In this document: positions 34,121 to 46,491 of the stretch, piece by piece
How the letters are laid out: each line of letters opens with the position of its first letter
Numbering within the stretch: position 1 is the stretch's first letter
Assembly (NCBI GenBank): GCA_942159475.1
Contig: OW804095.1
Coordinates: forward strand, 92,455,740 to 92,519,739
Direction: 5' to 3'
Length of the DNA stretch: 64,000 nt
Origin: Sthenelais limicola
Taxonomy: Eukaryota > Annelida > Polychaeta > Phyllodocida > Sigalionidae
Made by a program: the position numbers and the translations under genes
Notes under the pieces: model-generated
Told to the model about the DNA's origin: nothing
What the model saw: the letters and a program-made list of their open reading frames with translations, nothing else
The model's database searches: none

Positions 34121-35696
34121 TTGTGCTTTCACTTATTATCGCTTGTTTTGTTTTCGTATACACATATGACAGCAGTAAAATAACTTTATTGATAATTCAT
34201 TCGGAATCTTGTTCCATAAGGTAATTCATTATGCGTGCCTCTTACCATTTGTGATGTGTTACAGAAAAATGATCCACAAGTCGCAAAAATGGTATTGTTC
34301 AAATGTCCATCACAAGAACTCCTTATAGGAATGAATTCATTAGCAATACATGTACCAAATTACAAGACTGCTTTCTAAATATACCGATGCGTTTCTGCAG
34401 TCATCTTGAGCATTATATTTAACTAATATACTAATGATTGCCCCCAAGAAATATCACTAACTTTCTTTTCATGCAAACAAAATATAGAAGTGTAGTGGGT
34501 CTGGGGTATAATATGTATTTAGGTATGGGACATGCAGTGTCCACTCATGTTGTGTGGTGGTGCTGTCCAATCCCTGTCATACCAGTCGAATCTGATCTGA
34601 GATGACACATAATGATTAATAAGTCAGTGGTAAAATGGACTTCTTCTTTTGTATAATGCATATAATTAAGAAAATGGAGGTTGGAGGTTGAGTAGAGAAG
34701 AAAGGGGAGGGGGGCAGATATAGGTAATAGGAAAGGAACTAGGCTTTTGTCCCTGAAGATGACTAACCCTAGGCGAAATATAGCTGACGCTTGGAAATAC
34801 TCATATTTACCTCTTACAAACTTGACGGAGTGATACTTTTTCCATTTGAGGCAATAATCAGTTTACTCATGAAACATTTTAAGGGAATTACAATTTTAAA
34901 TTGCACACATCATGGCGAATCCACCCATATATACTGGAACACATGCAGAACATGTCCCTCCATATGAATTCCTGTTTAATGTCATTTTATGTGTTCTATT
35001 ATAACTCATCATTTCAAAATTTCTCAGAATGGACAACAGGCTGGTGGTGGTCTGGCAAAAAGGATTTGCTGAATACATTGTCAAAATCAAATCACTGCCA
35101 AGGAGTCTGCCTCTCACCATCCTCCTTATCAACGGCGGGGAGACAAGTAGAGTTGATAATGGAAAAGGAGGAGGGAATTGTCTTCTACTCGTGCTGTGAA
35201 GAAATCTAATGGCAAGACAATAGGGGGTTTGTATAAGTCTCATGCATGGGTTATATAGATATAGCTGCATGAGCGACCCATACAAAGTGTCTTGAAGTAG
35301 AACGATGGCTGTTTAGGGTGGGCTCCTCCAGCATGCTTATATTGCGGCTAATATACAGTTTAGTACTTGCAGGCTATTATAGGATGATGAGATGATGGTT
35401 TAGAAGGCGAGATGAAATGAGTCTTCAGAATATCATTTGATAATATTTCAAGATATTATTGTTATTGTAATGGGTGTTTGGACTTGTTGCTGTACAAATG
35501 TACAGATGAACAAACCTTTACCTTGAAAGCTAACTCTCTGCTAACTTTCTCCCATAAACGTTAATGCTTTTTCCTGGAAAATTACAAACACACAGTAGAG
35601 CATATGTTTCCTTGGTTACCGCTCGTAGTTATTTGCTGGTGCTGTGTTCAGTTGCCACATTGCACCCGCCCTTTCGACTTCTCCCTTCCTTAAACC
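34121..35696. other. noncoding stretch, no feature recognised
   Basis: Open frames on both strands at 34896-35285 overlap each other and have no recognisable domain. They are treated as chance. Confidence 0.4.
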
Positions 35697-36030
35697 AACG
35701 AGATTCCCTTTACGGACTTAGGACAACCAATTTACGGACTTAGGACAACCAATTTAAGGTTAGGTTTTGGGTTAGTTTTAGTATATAATTATTTAATGCG
35801 ATGCAATGTCGGTGTCGTCTGGGTGTGTCTGACTCTGAGCGCTGACCCATATTTTCGTAGCCTGTACGCGGCCGCTAGCTTTGGGGAAATCCCCTAACCA
35901 CCAAAGCGTGGGACCTTTACCGCATCCTTCACCTTAAAACCAGACCCTTTACAGAGTTAGGACAACCAATTTACAGACTTATAACAACTAATTTAAGGTT
36001 AGGTTAAGGGTAAGTTTTAGTATATAGGCA
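35697..36030 (+). repeat. duplicated TTAGGACAACCAATTTA block
   Basis: TTTACGGACTTAGGACAACC (twice, 35710-35755) then AATTTAAGGTTAGGTT and AGTTTTAGTATATA recurs at 35946-36027 as ACAGAGTTAGGACAACC, ACAGACTTATAACAACT and AATTTAAGGTTAGGTT. This gives two diverged 80-bp direct repeats 245 bp apart, each itself containing an internal duplication. Confidence 0.8.
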
Positions 36031-38262
36031 CATAGACAGTAAAACATAAACAGACAACAGACGTAGACAGTAAGACATAAAAATAGACAGTGATCAGTTG
36101 GGAATGGGGTATGTCTACCTGCAATGTCATAACTCAAATTCGGCTGCAAGCTGTGATGAGGGACCTATGTACGGTACCGAAATAAACGTATACCCGGTTC
36201 CAAACACGTCAAAATCTCAAAATGCAGTCCCCAGGTGTGTCCAAAAATCAGGTTACATAATTTTCTTCCGGGTTCCATGCTAAAGTGCCTGCAATACCAT
36301 TATCCCTCAATGCAAATGAAATTTATTACATGTGTAGTTCGAATGCAAAAGTCACTTCTTCCTCTTGGGGGGTTTTGGTGCGAGCTTTGACGTGGTAGTG
36401 GATTACACTCTTTAATTTCTTGGGGACTTAGTGGACACTGGTTATGAATGCCATGAGAGAAGCACCCTGGCACAGACAGTCAGATGGTTAAGCCGGTGTA
36501 TTCTTCAACTGAAAGTGGGACCATCTTGCTAAAACTTCCTAACCACAAATTGGCGCCCATCCGATCGCCCTATAACGAGGGATATTGACGTCATAACATG
36601 GGCTGGAGATCTTATGTCTGAACGGTTGTCTGACGTTAAACGCTGTCAGATGCTCTCGTTACTGTCAAATCAGACAGGATAAGATTGCAATCACAGTGGC
36701 AAATTTTCCAAAAAGAAGAGGTGAAATACCAAGGAGTTTTGGCCTGTCGGGAAGTGTGTATTGCCCAGGGAATCAGTAGCTGAATGTGATCGTAAGATAT
36801 ATGAACCGTATATATATACGATAAATATATATTATACTAATTCCTGGCTGTAGATGCCGATCATACATGACAAGAGTTCGAAGCATTCATGCACTAATTT
36901 AAAGTGCTAACATTTGCAGATTGTTTAGACTAAAGAGCTGTATTCTAAGCTATCATGAAGAATAATCTTACCTATTTACTCATTGTATGACGTATATAAC
37001 ACTGCATTATCAATTTTAAAACCTTTGTGACGTCATTCCCATTTACCATATGGACCAATCAAGAGGCACCTTTCCTTCTTGTACACCTCAGTACACTTTT
37101 GTATACTATTATCCACTTTGGTTCCACCACCATTGAGGACGTTTGTGTCATTGTGTCTCTAGAATTCGTCTAGAATGACGTTGAGGAGAGTTGGCAATGC
37201 ACATACGTATACACATGGCAGGGCAGCTCAGGATGTGGGGTTACCTAGGCAACGGTTTATATACATACAGCACGGACTCGTTACTATAGTTAAATGCGTT
37301 AAATTAGAATAGGTCTTACACCAATATCTAATATATGACAATGGTTCAGGCCAAACTACGACTTGATCTCAGCTTTGTTACGGACAGCCACGCGGGACAA
37401 CATCTTTTTTTTAAATATGATATTGGCATGTAAAGAACTGGGCAAGTACTCGATTAGTCTGAGTTCAGGGCAAATGTTGCTCGGTATGAAGGTGTATGAA
37501 ATGATAAGAAGGGAATTTCTTGTCATGAGAATGTTAATATCTAAACATAAGGATGTGTGTGTATGGTGGTGGGGGTGGGGCGGGTGTACAAGAAAAGAGC
37601 TTTTGTCGCCTGCCAAATGATAAACAGGCGTGGTATAACTCATGAATACATGTGCAGTAGACCACCATGTCGCAGGGATTAAATGATGAGGGTAGGATGA
37701 CCTCACCAAATAAAACTCTGGGTTGGTTGTTTGTTAAGGTTTACATGAATATTGAATATCAATTTTCATGAAATACATGGGGACTGGATCAAAGATAATT
37801 ACAAATATATATATATTGGTGTTCGAAGATTACAAATACATTACATGAGTACTATAGCCTTTATCCCCAAGTTTCACTTCTGATTAGGTTTAAAGCTGGG
37901 ATCTGTTGGGAAAACAGACAAGTAGCATTAGCCTCTGAACCATGGGTTGCCTTAGAGTTGATATAATATGTCATTAATAGGGTTTGCATTAATCCTTTAA
38001 GATTGAGATTCTAATGTATCGGTGAATTGTGTATGTAAGGAAGGGATTTGAACATTTAAGTTGGACAATCCCCAGTTCCTTTGGATGTCAGTGCAGTTAT
38101 GCATCGGGGAATTACTAAGTGAAAGATTTAGGATTCATCACCGGAAATCAATTGACACTGAACTTCCTCAATTTCTTTCCATCAATTAATTTCAGACTTG
38201 CATTTATCCTATCGACCATATATATTCTCCTATTATAGACCTATATATTGACACATCTGACG
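36031..38262. other. noncoding stretch
   Basis: A family A fragment is visible at about 36930-37000 (AGAGCTGTATTCTAAGCTAT then AATCTTACCTATTTACTCAT). Nothing else recognised. Confidence 0.45.
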
Positions 38263-38644
38263 CAATAGGGGATCTGCATGTCCGCCATCTTGTATCTGTT
38301 TTTGCATGGAATTATGGGAGGTGTATGCCAGTGTAAAATCTATAGAAAACATGCCATGCTAATACCATATTTAGCATGATATGTTTAACGGTGCTCTAAT
38401 ATCAATATCATCCACGTGTTATACAGTCATGTCACCATAACACAATATTAAGCGGCCATCTTTCCCATCATCCATTTGTTTTTTTTATATCATTTATACA
38501 AACTATGATATTGGTGAAAACATTCTTGCAATCTTTGATACACATGTTGCTAAATATTTGTATGTCAGATCTGAACTGAATCCATCCCAGCATGTACTGT
38601 CATAGACATGCACAGTGGCACATCCCCTATTAAATCCCCTATTG
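38263..38644 (-). mobile_element. MITE family G, complete copy (382 bp)
   Basis: Ends CAATAGGGGATCTGCATGT (38263) and, inverted, ATCCCCTATTAAATCCCCTATTG-type sequence finishing at 38644. The interior AAATCTATAGAAAACATG and CATCTTTCCCATCATCCAT is shared in reverse with 5280-5542, and GCATGTACTGTCATAGACAT with 3630-3680. Noncoding and non-autonomous. Confidence 0.8.
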
Positions 38645-38696
38645 CTCCTTCGTAATGTGATTGGCTGCTCTGTCCTGACTAATTGCGAAATTGCAT

Positions 38697-38790
38697 ATTG
38701 ATTGATTGATTCGATTCTTTATGTCTTAAAATGGGCCAGGACGTTAGTATATATACAATTAAAAACTCTACACTATATGAGCAGATAATG
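38697..38790 (-). mobile_element. possible LINE 3' tail (minus strand)
   Basis: On the minus strand it reads CATAAAGAATCGAATCAATC then (AATC)n, a weak polyadenylation-like signal followed by a simple repeat, as at the other LINE tails. No coding remnant was found. Confidence 0.35.
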
Positions 38791-39212
38791 CATAAATGAT
38801 AAATTAAGCATGAACAATGCAAATTAGTCAGAAGCCACTTTCGATTTAATCATTTCACAATAACATTAAAATGATATATTTGTGACATTTGCAGTCATAT
38901 CCCTCAATGGGCCCGTTGTATGAGAAACTCATCGTATCTCTGTACTTAACTGCTTTGCAAGTGCTCGCATCTCGGAAGAAACGATGGGCTTACGAACTGC
39001 GAGAGACATACGACGCAGCGCTTGTATAAGCTTCATCGCAGGAGATTTGTATCTTAATCAAATTTTTTCACAACTTTCTCGAATCTAGCTAAAAAGACTA
39101 CTGGCGACCCCTGTTTTAGTATATCCACATTACATTGTTGAAACCGGTAGTAAGGGAAAACGCGTCAATTTAACAGGAATGAATCCGGCAACTATTATGG
39201 ACTTGTGGTGAG

Positions 39213-39475
39213 GAGGGAAGAGACTTATGGCATGTGATAGAGGACGAGCGATAGCGAGTTCTCTATCACATGTCCACATGTCCAAGTCCTTTAGGGGTTG
39301 ACCACAGACTCTATCCGCTGGTAGGATTGTCCGTTACAAGGGCAATTTAGGGACAAAACTGGACCGGAGACCCCTAATATGGACTTAGAAGGTTGTGGTT
39401 TTGAGGAAGAGTCTTATGGCATGTGATAGAGGACGAGCGATAGCGAGTTCTCTATCACATGCCCATAAGGCTATT
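39213..39475. repeat. two copies of a GATAGAG hairpin
   Basis: CATGTGATAGAG (39231-39242) and CTCTATCACATG (39261-39272) form a perfect 12-bp stem with an 18-bp loop GACGAGCGATAGCGAGTT. The identical hairpin recurs at 39413-39469 with a longer stem (CTTATGGCATGTGATAGAG, one bulge). Flanks AGACCCCTAATATGGACTTA and AAACCCCTAATATGAACTTA also repeat (39368, 39490). The loop is identical in both copies. Confidence 0.85.
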
Positions 39476-39735
39476 CCTTTAACCAGACGGGAAACCCCTA
39501 ATATGAACTTAGAAGTGCAACGAGCGGGAGATTGTCGTCGTATTGCTATGTTTTGGGTTACATTTAGGCTATACATGGATATGTTCCGCCGAAAAGACAG
39601 TATAGGCTATAGATATATTTCATTGATGGTATCAATTCCATGTAAATACATCAACATGTATCTCTCACATTATTCTATTGCGTAATCTTACCTAGTCAGG
39701 TCATCATCTGCTCGGGGGAGTTTAAGGACCAAGTA

Positions 39736-39960
39736 TTGAAGGAGTTACATGGGGAGGTACTGGGGAGTTATAGAAGGAGGTATTGTAGAAACATTGGAGG
39801 AGGTACAGGAGGGTGTACAGAAGGAGGTTCAGAGGGGTGCTACAGGAGGAGGTACAGGGGCAGGTACAGGAGGCACTGGGGGAAGTGCTGGAGGGAGTAC
39901 AATACCAGAGGAGGTATTGGAGTAGGAGGTTACTAGAGGAAGTACTGGAGGAGGAGGTAG
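39736..39960 (+). repeat. GGAGGTACAGG minisatellite
   Basis: Short, diverged units of GGAGGTACAGGAGG recur about fifteen times. The open frames on both strands (Gly/Arg/Tyr-rich, or Ser/Thr/Pro-rich on minus) are a consequence of the repeat. Confidence 0.8.
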
Positions 39961-40169
39961 GCCTACTGAAAGAGGTTACAGTTTGCAGAGCCTTGGTTGT
40001 GATCCTAGATAGGCCAAAGGCAGTCCCCCACTTCAATAAGTCCAAGGGATCGGGGATGTCAGTATCAGACTGACTAAAGCCATAATTATTTGATAAGCAT
40101 CCGGTGGTATCATACAAAGGAAATGAGATCTTTAAATCTGCCCCTTCCCCATATATGTGTCATAATGAT

Positions 40170-40178
40170 ATCATATAC

Positions 40179-40222
<44 letters not shown>
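40170..40222. repeat. (AT)n microsatellite
   Basis: About 45 bp of uninterrupted AT dinucleotide, just upstream of a candidate exon. Confidence 0.95.
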
Positions 40223-40227
<5 letters not shown>

Positions 40228-40251
40228 GTCGGTAGGATTCCATTTTCAAAG

Positions 40252-40462
40252 CACAGCATCATTCTTCAAAAGCCGCCCCCAGAAACCAGTTGGACTCATT
40301 TTCAAAGAAGATTCTGGTAAGCGGAAGCTTGAAGAGCGCGACTGGCTTCCGGTGTACTCCTATAAAACATCCTCTTGCCCCAGGCACCTTGTCTCCACAG
40401 TCGTACCTGCTTCCACACATCTGCCTACATTCAGACATATCAACCACACCCTGTACCTTTAG
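40252..40462 (+). CDS. candidate terminal exon
   Basis: After the acceptor-like TTCCATTTTCAAAG the frame reads STASFFKSRPQKPVGLIFK, EDSGKRKLEERDWLPVYS and ends THLPTFRHINHTLYL then TAG (40460-40462). It starts with one base of a codon, so it is phase-compatible with the donors at 428, 6605 and 13746. Local GC is higher than in the flanks and an AATAAA follows at 40887. Weak points: the pyrimidine tract is short, an (AT)n microsatellite lies where an intron end should be, and a GT donor (TCTG|GTAAGC, 40316) inside it opens an alternative. Function unknown. Confidence 0.35.
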
Positions 40463-40886
40463 GGAAACAATGAAATATGTACATCAAACAGAGAAATCAA
40501 TAATATTGAAGTGTTAAGAAACACATGCAAAGTTACTCTGGGATTTATTTTACTAATTGCTAATAATTTCAAATATTTGACCGCATACAGGTAACTGTGA
40601 TATAACATCATAGGACATTCTAGTTGTTGTACGCAATCTACATTCTACTATGACAAAAATGTAATATCTTACTAAATGTACTTATATTATGGTTAATAGG
40701 ACTGCATGAATCAGTATTCTGCTGCTGTTATCGCCGACGAGAGCGGTGCAACGTCATAATGTCAGCCCCTTCCATACCACAACAATATGATTCCATTCCC
40801 CCACTTGCTCTCCTGTTCCCAACCTGACTGCACGTACCATTGAAAAATATTTTTCTTTACTTGATTATGTAACTGTTTTATGGTGA

Positions 40887-40892
40887 AATAAA
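40887..40892 (+). promoter_or_regulatory. AATAAA polyadenylation-signal candidate
   Basis: AATAAA lies about 425 bp after the stop of the candidate terminal exon and is followed by a GT-rich stretch (TTATTGGTGGTCAAGG). The signal is common in AT-rich DNA, so it is supporting evidence only. Confidence 0.3.
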
Positions 40893-41503
40893 CTACCTTT
40901 ATTGGTGGTCAAGGCCATCCCTTTCTTCACTGTCATCATTTATATGTTAGTTGCAGCCCGCAGAGTGCACCAGATATTAAACATAACTTTCAAAACATGT
41001 TTGAATATAAAGTCAGAATTCTAATTGATGAATACATCGGTGAGTTGATATTACTTGAACAATGTTTTTATGATAGGAGTTGATAAAAATAGAAATAATG
41101 GTTTATGATAATTCGATGCACTTCTATATCCTATAAATAATAACAACTATACTGAGAGGTGAGACATCTATAATATCAAGATATCTATAATGGAAAATCA
41201 AATGCATTAATTTTATGTCAAATGGAAGTACATGATTAGTTTCGTTATAAACTTCGGATTGATAACTATTTTGTGAAATGCCTTCAAAAGAGTCTGTTGA
41301 AACTTGGATTTGAAGGAAGTTAAAAGTTGCAAAAGAAAGATGATGACTGTGCAATTCAAATTTGGATCAGTCTCCTTGAAATGTCAAATTCCAGGCTTAA
41401 GTAATTACAGGTATCTTGTGAATGTTTGAGAAAATTATGTAATTGACTCATTGTATTTCAACTAAGTGTCTGGAGCCTCCAAAGACGCTAATGTAGGTTA
41501 CTC
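40893..41503. other. no recognised feature
   Basis: AT-rich. A short family A internal block (AATCAGTATTCTGCTGCTGT) lies just before it, at 40710-40730. Confidence 0.4.
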
Positions 41504-41700
41504 TTGCTGCATTCTCAGTTGACATCGATCAAAACTAAATATTTTCTACTTATTGTTCAGTTTTTTTCCTACCCATCTGAAGGCCATTTGACCAAAATTG
41601 CGGAAAGACTCTGCCCTGTTGCCTTTACAAGTCCACATTCATATTGTGGTGGCCAGCCAAAATCCTCTTATTATCACTTTTCATTAAATTCTAACTGTTA
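41504..41700 (+). mobile_element. MITE family A (long subfamily) 5' half
   Basis: GCTGCATTCTCAGTTGACAT then internal sequence (TTTTCTACTTATTGTTCAGT, ACCCATCTGAAGG, GGTGGCCAGCC) similar to 43562-43920 and 62439-62797. Confidence 0.6.
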
Positions 41701-42669
41701 CGCTGAACCACTTATAACCTCTTAATTATGTTGACCTAATTAATCTTTTCATTTCAGGTGAGAAAAAAACAGTTTTACGTTTCCTTATTTCATCATTGAA
41801 GGTAAGAAATTTTAGCGCTCGCTAACATAAGAAAGTCTTCCTGCTGATAATCAAATCATCTAGCTGATAAAGGTTTAGCTTCTTAAAAATAATCTTCATT
41901 AAAGGTAAATGTCAGCGTCATCAGCACTGCTGCAGGCGGGAATTCAAGGAACTAATACATGAAAAACTAGGAGTAACAATTTTTTTCTCAAACTTCGTCT
42001 TGCAAAAGAACATGGTTGGGTGAATACAAAATGCAAAAAAACCAGGATGTTATCACATTTTTTTTTATATTTTGGGGGCAAATGAAGTTTACCAGCATTC
42101 ACTATGGATGCGATTCGTATCTTTTCTCCAAACATACCTGACATACTGTTTGTTCTCACAAATTGAAAAACAGCATTAAACATACTTGGAAACATATTAT
42201 TCAGCTTTAAAGATGACACATGTACCCATTTTTAACTCATCATGATACAAGTTCAGCTGAAAAACTTTTTTAAGTAACTTTTTTAAGTTTATAAGTTCAA
42301 TGACCCCCTGTTTTTTTTAATTGGGTGTGTAAAATAATATGTCATGTCAGCTATGTATATGCAGATTTAAAAGGAAATCGCACGATTCAATCATCTGAAA
42401 TTCTGAAAAAATGGTGGGGGGGGGGGGGGGGGGAACCTTTTTCTCAATGACTCCTGTAGTGAATGGTAGTAGATTTTAATGATCCCTGAAATAAAAACTA
42501 ATTCAATGACATGGTTTTTATTGGCTTTTTGGGTTTCCCCAACCATGCTAACCATTCTAATACAAAGTTTAAAAATAATTCCATGATTCCTTCTTTTTTA
42601 ATTGAATGCTGGCATTTACCTTTAAAATTTCAGAAGTCTTTTCCAGAGAGTCGATCTGGACTAGCATTC
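41701..42669. other. noncoding; one possible 44-bp micro-exon
   Basis: CTTTTCATTTCAG (ending 41758) is a strong acceptor and GAAG|GTAAGAAA (41802/41803) a good donor. The 44 bp between are open in one frame (EKKTVLRFLISSLK). It lies beyond the putative terminal exon, so it would belong to another transcript, and it is not called. A G run of about 22 sits near 42413-42434. Confidence 0.3.
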
Positions 42670-42835
42670 TAGGCTCAGAGTTGAGAGTCCCTCCAAACTG
42701 AGGGAAAGCGTCTCGCTCCAAACCGCAAAATGTCATTATGATCCCATTAGGATCTCCAGCAGGGACAGGAAAGTCATTAGTCTAATCACTGAATATCATT
42801 CTTATCTGAGCTATGAGTCTGTGTGTCAAGTCTGC
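42670..42835 (+). mobile_element. MITE family C copy
   Basis: TAGGCTCAGAGTTGAGAGTC followed by CCTCCAAACTGAGGGAAAGC is identical or nearly so to 3122-3170. The right end (CTTATCTGAGCTATGAGTC) is diverged. Confidence 0.75.
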
Positions 42836-43561
42836 TAGGATATACCCGGTCTCCCGCCCTTTCTGATCGTAAGAACTAAAACATAATATATGACCTCCAT
42901 ATTAATGATAGTATAGTATATGATAGAAGTTGTTGGTCGAGATCTGAATTTGAAGATCTGAAGAAACATTGATTGATGAATATTTGTATAGATTATGGTC
43001 ATTTACAAGATGAGTTAATTCTACAGGGCCGTGTTATCATTAATTCCCAGTTACATATGTTTTGTGATTATTATAGCTAAGTCTTAGTGAAGTTAAATAT
43101 CAATGGGGTGTTTCTTAAATCATATTGATTGAGATATAGATCTGTAAATGTCTGTAAATAGTTGATAAACATTCTTAAGTCATTTAAGATATCGCTACAT
43201 ATTTGACGATACCTGCAAATATGGAATAAATGTCCAAATGGCTTCCCATATATAATATCTTGGTCTTCATACATGTCCATCACATGTGTGTGAATCATGT
43301 ATAAGGCGAATCCAAGGAAAATAGTAAAGACAAGTCAGGGTGAACAGTAATAGATAAGATCGTTTGTTGTAGAATATTTTTGTCATGTTGTCACAGGCAT
43401 CGACGACTAATCAAGTATTTTTCCCTACTCCAAAAAGGTGTATGGGCAATAACCGACATGGAAACAACATTCATGACAGTTATATTTAATCCAAGTGCTC
43501 ATAACGGCGGCATCTGGAATTTCAATGGTCTCAGCCACGCAAGAAAAAGTTCACTGCCATT

Positions 43562-43920
43562 TTAAAGCTGCACTCTCAGTAAATATTGCTCAGAAACTAA
43601 AGACATTCTACTTTTTACTCTGTTCTTTAATCCATTCTATATATTTCATCTGTGAATCATTGACCCAAATTCTGGAGGATTTTAACTAGGTGCTTTTGAG
43701 GCATGGCTTATTTATAATTCATATATTTATTTTGGTGGTCCGCTGAAATCCTTTGCTGCACTCACCGGCGCTATTTTCCTTTCGGACGATTAAACTTCAA
43801 CTTCTTGTGGAAACACACAGCAGGATAATTATAGATTACAGTCCAACAGGTCATACAATGAGTAAATCTGGTAACTATTGTATATTATTTTGTTGTAATA
43901 GCTGAGAATACAGCTGTAAT
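43562..43920 (+). mobile_element. MITE family A, long subfamily, both ends
   Basis: Begins TTAAAGCTGCACTCTCAG and ends AATAGCTGAGAATACAGCTG, inverted partners. About 359 bp. The interior (ACTTTTTACTCTGTTCTTTA, GGTCATACAATGAGTAAATC) aligns with 62439-62797. Noncoding. Confidence 0.8.
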
Positions 43921-45731
43921 ACCTTAGGGGTGTTTACATAATTCACTGCGTTCAATCCCAATGTCCCAGACAGGCCCCTGATAAATCAATCACGTTGGAG
44001 GGTAATGTTGACCGGGTTCATGGTCACTTTTAGGATAACAAACATTAGGATCCATAAGAAGGGTGCAACACCCAAGTCCCAATTTTTTAGTCGTTCACAG
44101 GTGCCTATTGAGAAAGCTTTGGTGAAAAGGTCTGTTTAGCACAAGTGGGCACTGAGCATGCTGTGTGACGCCACAAAGTTACGCCTGAAATTTACATGCC
44201 TCCACCTCACTCTCTCAGTAATGGAAACAGCTATTCAATACAGGTATTTCAAGAGGTAGGTACGTTCCCATTCACTGTCACTGCTTTCAGCCATTGTTTT
44301 GACCAGGGAACTAGACCTAATACTCTTTCGTTTTGCACCTGCGTTGGTAATATATATACTCCTTCCGCCCACCCAACTCTTCTTTCTAGCAGCAATCAGG
44401 AGACTTGTTTATTATGTTTATTGCAAGATCATTTCAAGATTTCAACCATCTTGTGACGTAGGCTAACAGTGGCGACTCACTAAATGCAATAAGTACCACT
44501 AGGGCTGTTGCATTTGAATAATAACAAAGAAGTTGATTTTCTCATATTCACATGTTGGGGTTTAGTGACTCTTTAATTTCTGACTAGGCTTGCAATGCAT
44601 GCAATAAAAAATAAATACATACCTACAAGAAATAGAAAACTTTTTCAAATCAAATCAATACAAAATATACTCAGGTATGTCTAGAGCTGTTGATTGTACA
44701 TTTTCTGACGAGTTCATCCATATTCTCTTATCAGACGTTAAGGTGTCAGTGTAAAGTCGAGTGGAATTTCCAGAGTCCGATGCGAGAGTCCAATGCGTGA
44801 ATGACATGTTTTAGACTAGCATCAAGTCCCTGTGTCTAACTCAATGAACGCACGCTGCAAAGGCCTTACTGATGCTTGGGCGTCACTGTGCACCTCAGTC
44901 GAGGCTGTTGTTACTCTAACATGAGACTATATTTTTGATAATATTGTGTTTTAAACAAAAAACAGAATCAAAGACTTGCACAAGTCTAGACATGTTTATA
45001 TGACAAGAGAACGTTTCTAAACCGGAGTTAACATAACATCATATTGTTTTGTCCTACAGCACTAATCTTTCACTTTACTCACACAGTTTTGCATACGAAA
45101 AGAACTGAAAAAGACATGACTTTTGTAACCAAGTTAAACTTCCAATTGTCAACGGGGAAAATCCTCAATTCCATCGCGAAGCCAACATGATTCGTCACAT
45201 TTCTTTGAAGTCCTGCTGAAAGCGGGAAATACTCTTCTCGGAAGCCATCCAAATAAAGATGTCTTCTGCTTCGGTGGTCATACATTCGTTTATTCATTTA
45301 GTCTAAATGGATGAACTTGCCTGAAAAAGCGATTACCGATACTCTCAAATAACTCAAATTTAAGACAAATTTAATTAGAAAATACCGTTCAACAAAAACG
45401 AAGAGACTTCCGTAAGCAAAGCAATACCAAGTGCACTAAGATACACATGTTTTTAATTTTATTACTTCCCTGTTGTAATTTCGCAGAATTACGAAATAGG
45501 TAGAGCTGCCCAATTGTACCAACGACCTGAACCAAATTTACACTAACCTTAATTAGCTTTGTCATTCGCTTAAATATTCCACCCCATTTAGGCACAACAT
45601 TTTCAAGGATTTTTACTGATCGTTCGGTCATACTTTGAATGAACTTTCTATGCTTAGTTCGAGCAATGTTTATATAAATCTCAGTGCCCACATCAAAACG
45701 TCTAGACTAGGAATGTAACCTCCTGTTTTCA
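43921..45731. other. noncoding stretch
   Basis: Family B ends lie at about 44672-44715 (GTCTAGAGCTGTTGATTG then TACATTTTCTGACGA) and 45500-45545. A minus open frame at 45389-45691 has no recognisable domain. Confidence 0.45.
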
Positions 45732-45943
45732 TTAAAGCTGTATTCTCAGCTATTGGGACAAAGACAAACTTACCCAATGTACTCATATTATGTCGTATAG
45801 GACTGTAATATGTCAATATACTGTTGTTATATGTTTATACTACAAGAATTTGGTAGAATCAGTCGAGCGAAAACAGCTGCCGGTGAGAAAATATAAAAAG
45901 TATTTTGTTTTTTAACCGACGTTAACTGAGAATGCAGCTTTAA
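45732..45943 (+). mobile_element. MITE family A, short subfamily, complete (about 212 bp)
   Basis: TTAAAGCTGTATTCTCAG at the left and CTGAGAATGCAGCTTTAA at the right are inverted with one mismatch over 18 bp. TTAA at both extremes could be part of the ends or a TTAA target duplication. The interior is noncoding (CTTACCCAATGTACTCAT, AAAACAGCTGCCGGTGAG). Confidence 0.85.
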
Positions 45944-46324
45944 AATAGCTTACCTGCAGATATGAACTGCTGTTTGTGACCATGATAAGAGCGAACTAGC
46001 GAAGGCCAGGCGGCGTCTGGCGAGGAATTATGAAAATCGAGTCAGTTTACATGAGTCAAAATCTGACTTCGGATGTTCTCTTTGATTTTAAATGTGAATT
46101 ACATCCATAATGAAGAGGGACGCTTCCTCGGGGAAGCATATTTTGTGTCTTATGTTGCTGTAAGGGAATTCCATGGACCTTTGTCAAGGAAAGCAAGCAG
46201 AAGCTATAGAATTACGCAGTGCTGATGGAGGGAACTTATCACAGTTTCGAAAAGAATTAAGTATGGAGTCGAAGCCTCCCAGTTCTTTCAGATTACAGAG
46301 ACTAATAGAGGATTATTGACCAAA

Positions 46325-46435
46325 GCATATGGGCTGGTGGTGCACAATCCCAAGAAAGCCGAGGGAGTACGTACACAGTGTACTAACAGGCCCGAAATGG
46401 AGGTTATTAATCATTATAGTCTCTGCCACCAGACC
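46325..46435 (+). repeat. dispersed repeat J, copy 1
   Basis: AGGCCCGAAATGGAGGTTAT then TAATCATTATAGTCTCTGCC recurs at 50870-50925, and the preceding GGTGGTGCACAAT / AAAGCCGAGG is also shared. Family unknown. Confidence 0.7.
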
Positions 46436-46491
46436 GTTCAAGGTTCAAGACAGTGACATATATGGCGAGCCATGAGGTCATTTACTCCAGG

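Noticed and set aside
34896..35285. 129-codon minus frame overlapping a 102-codon plus frame
   Set aside because: No recognisable motif or splice support, composition random. Treated as chance.
39722..40117. 131-codon Ser/Thr-rich minus frame
   Set aside because: Lies over the GGAGGTACAGG minisatellite. Repeat artefact.
41759..41802. 44-bp micro-exon between strong splice signals
   Set aside because: Lies beyond the candidate terminal exon, and one open frame over 14 codons is not informative.
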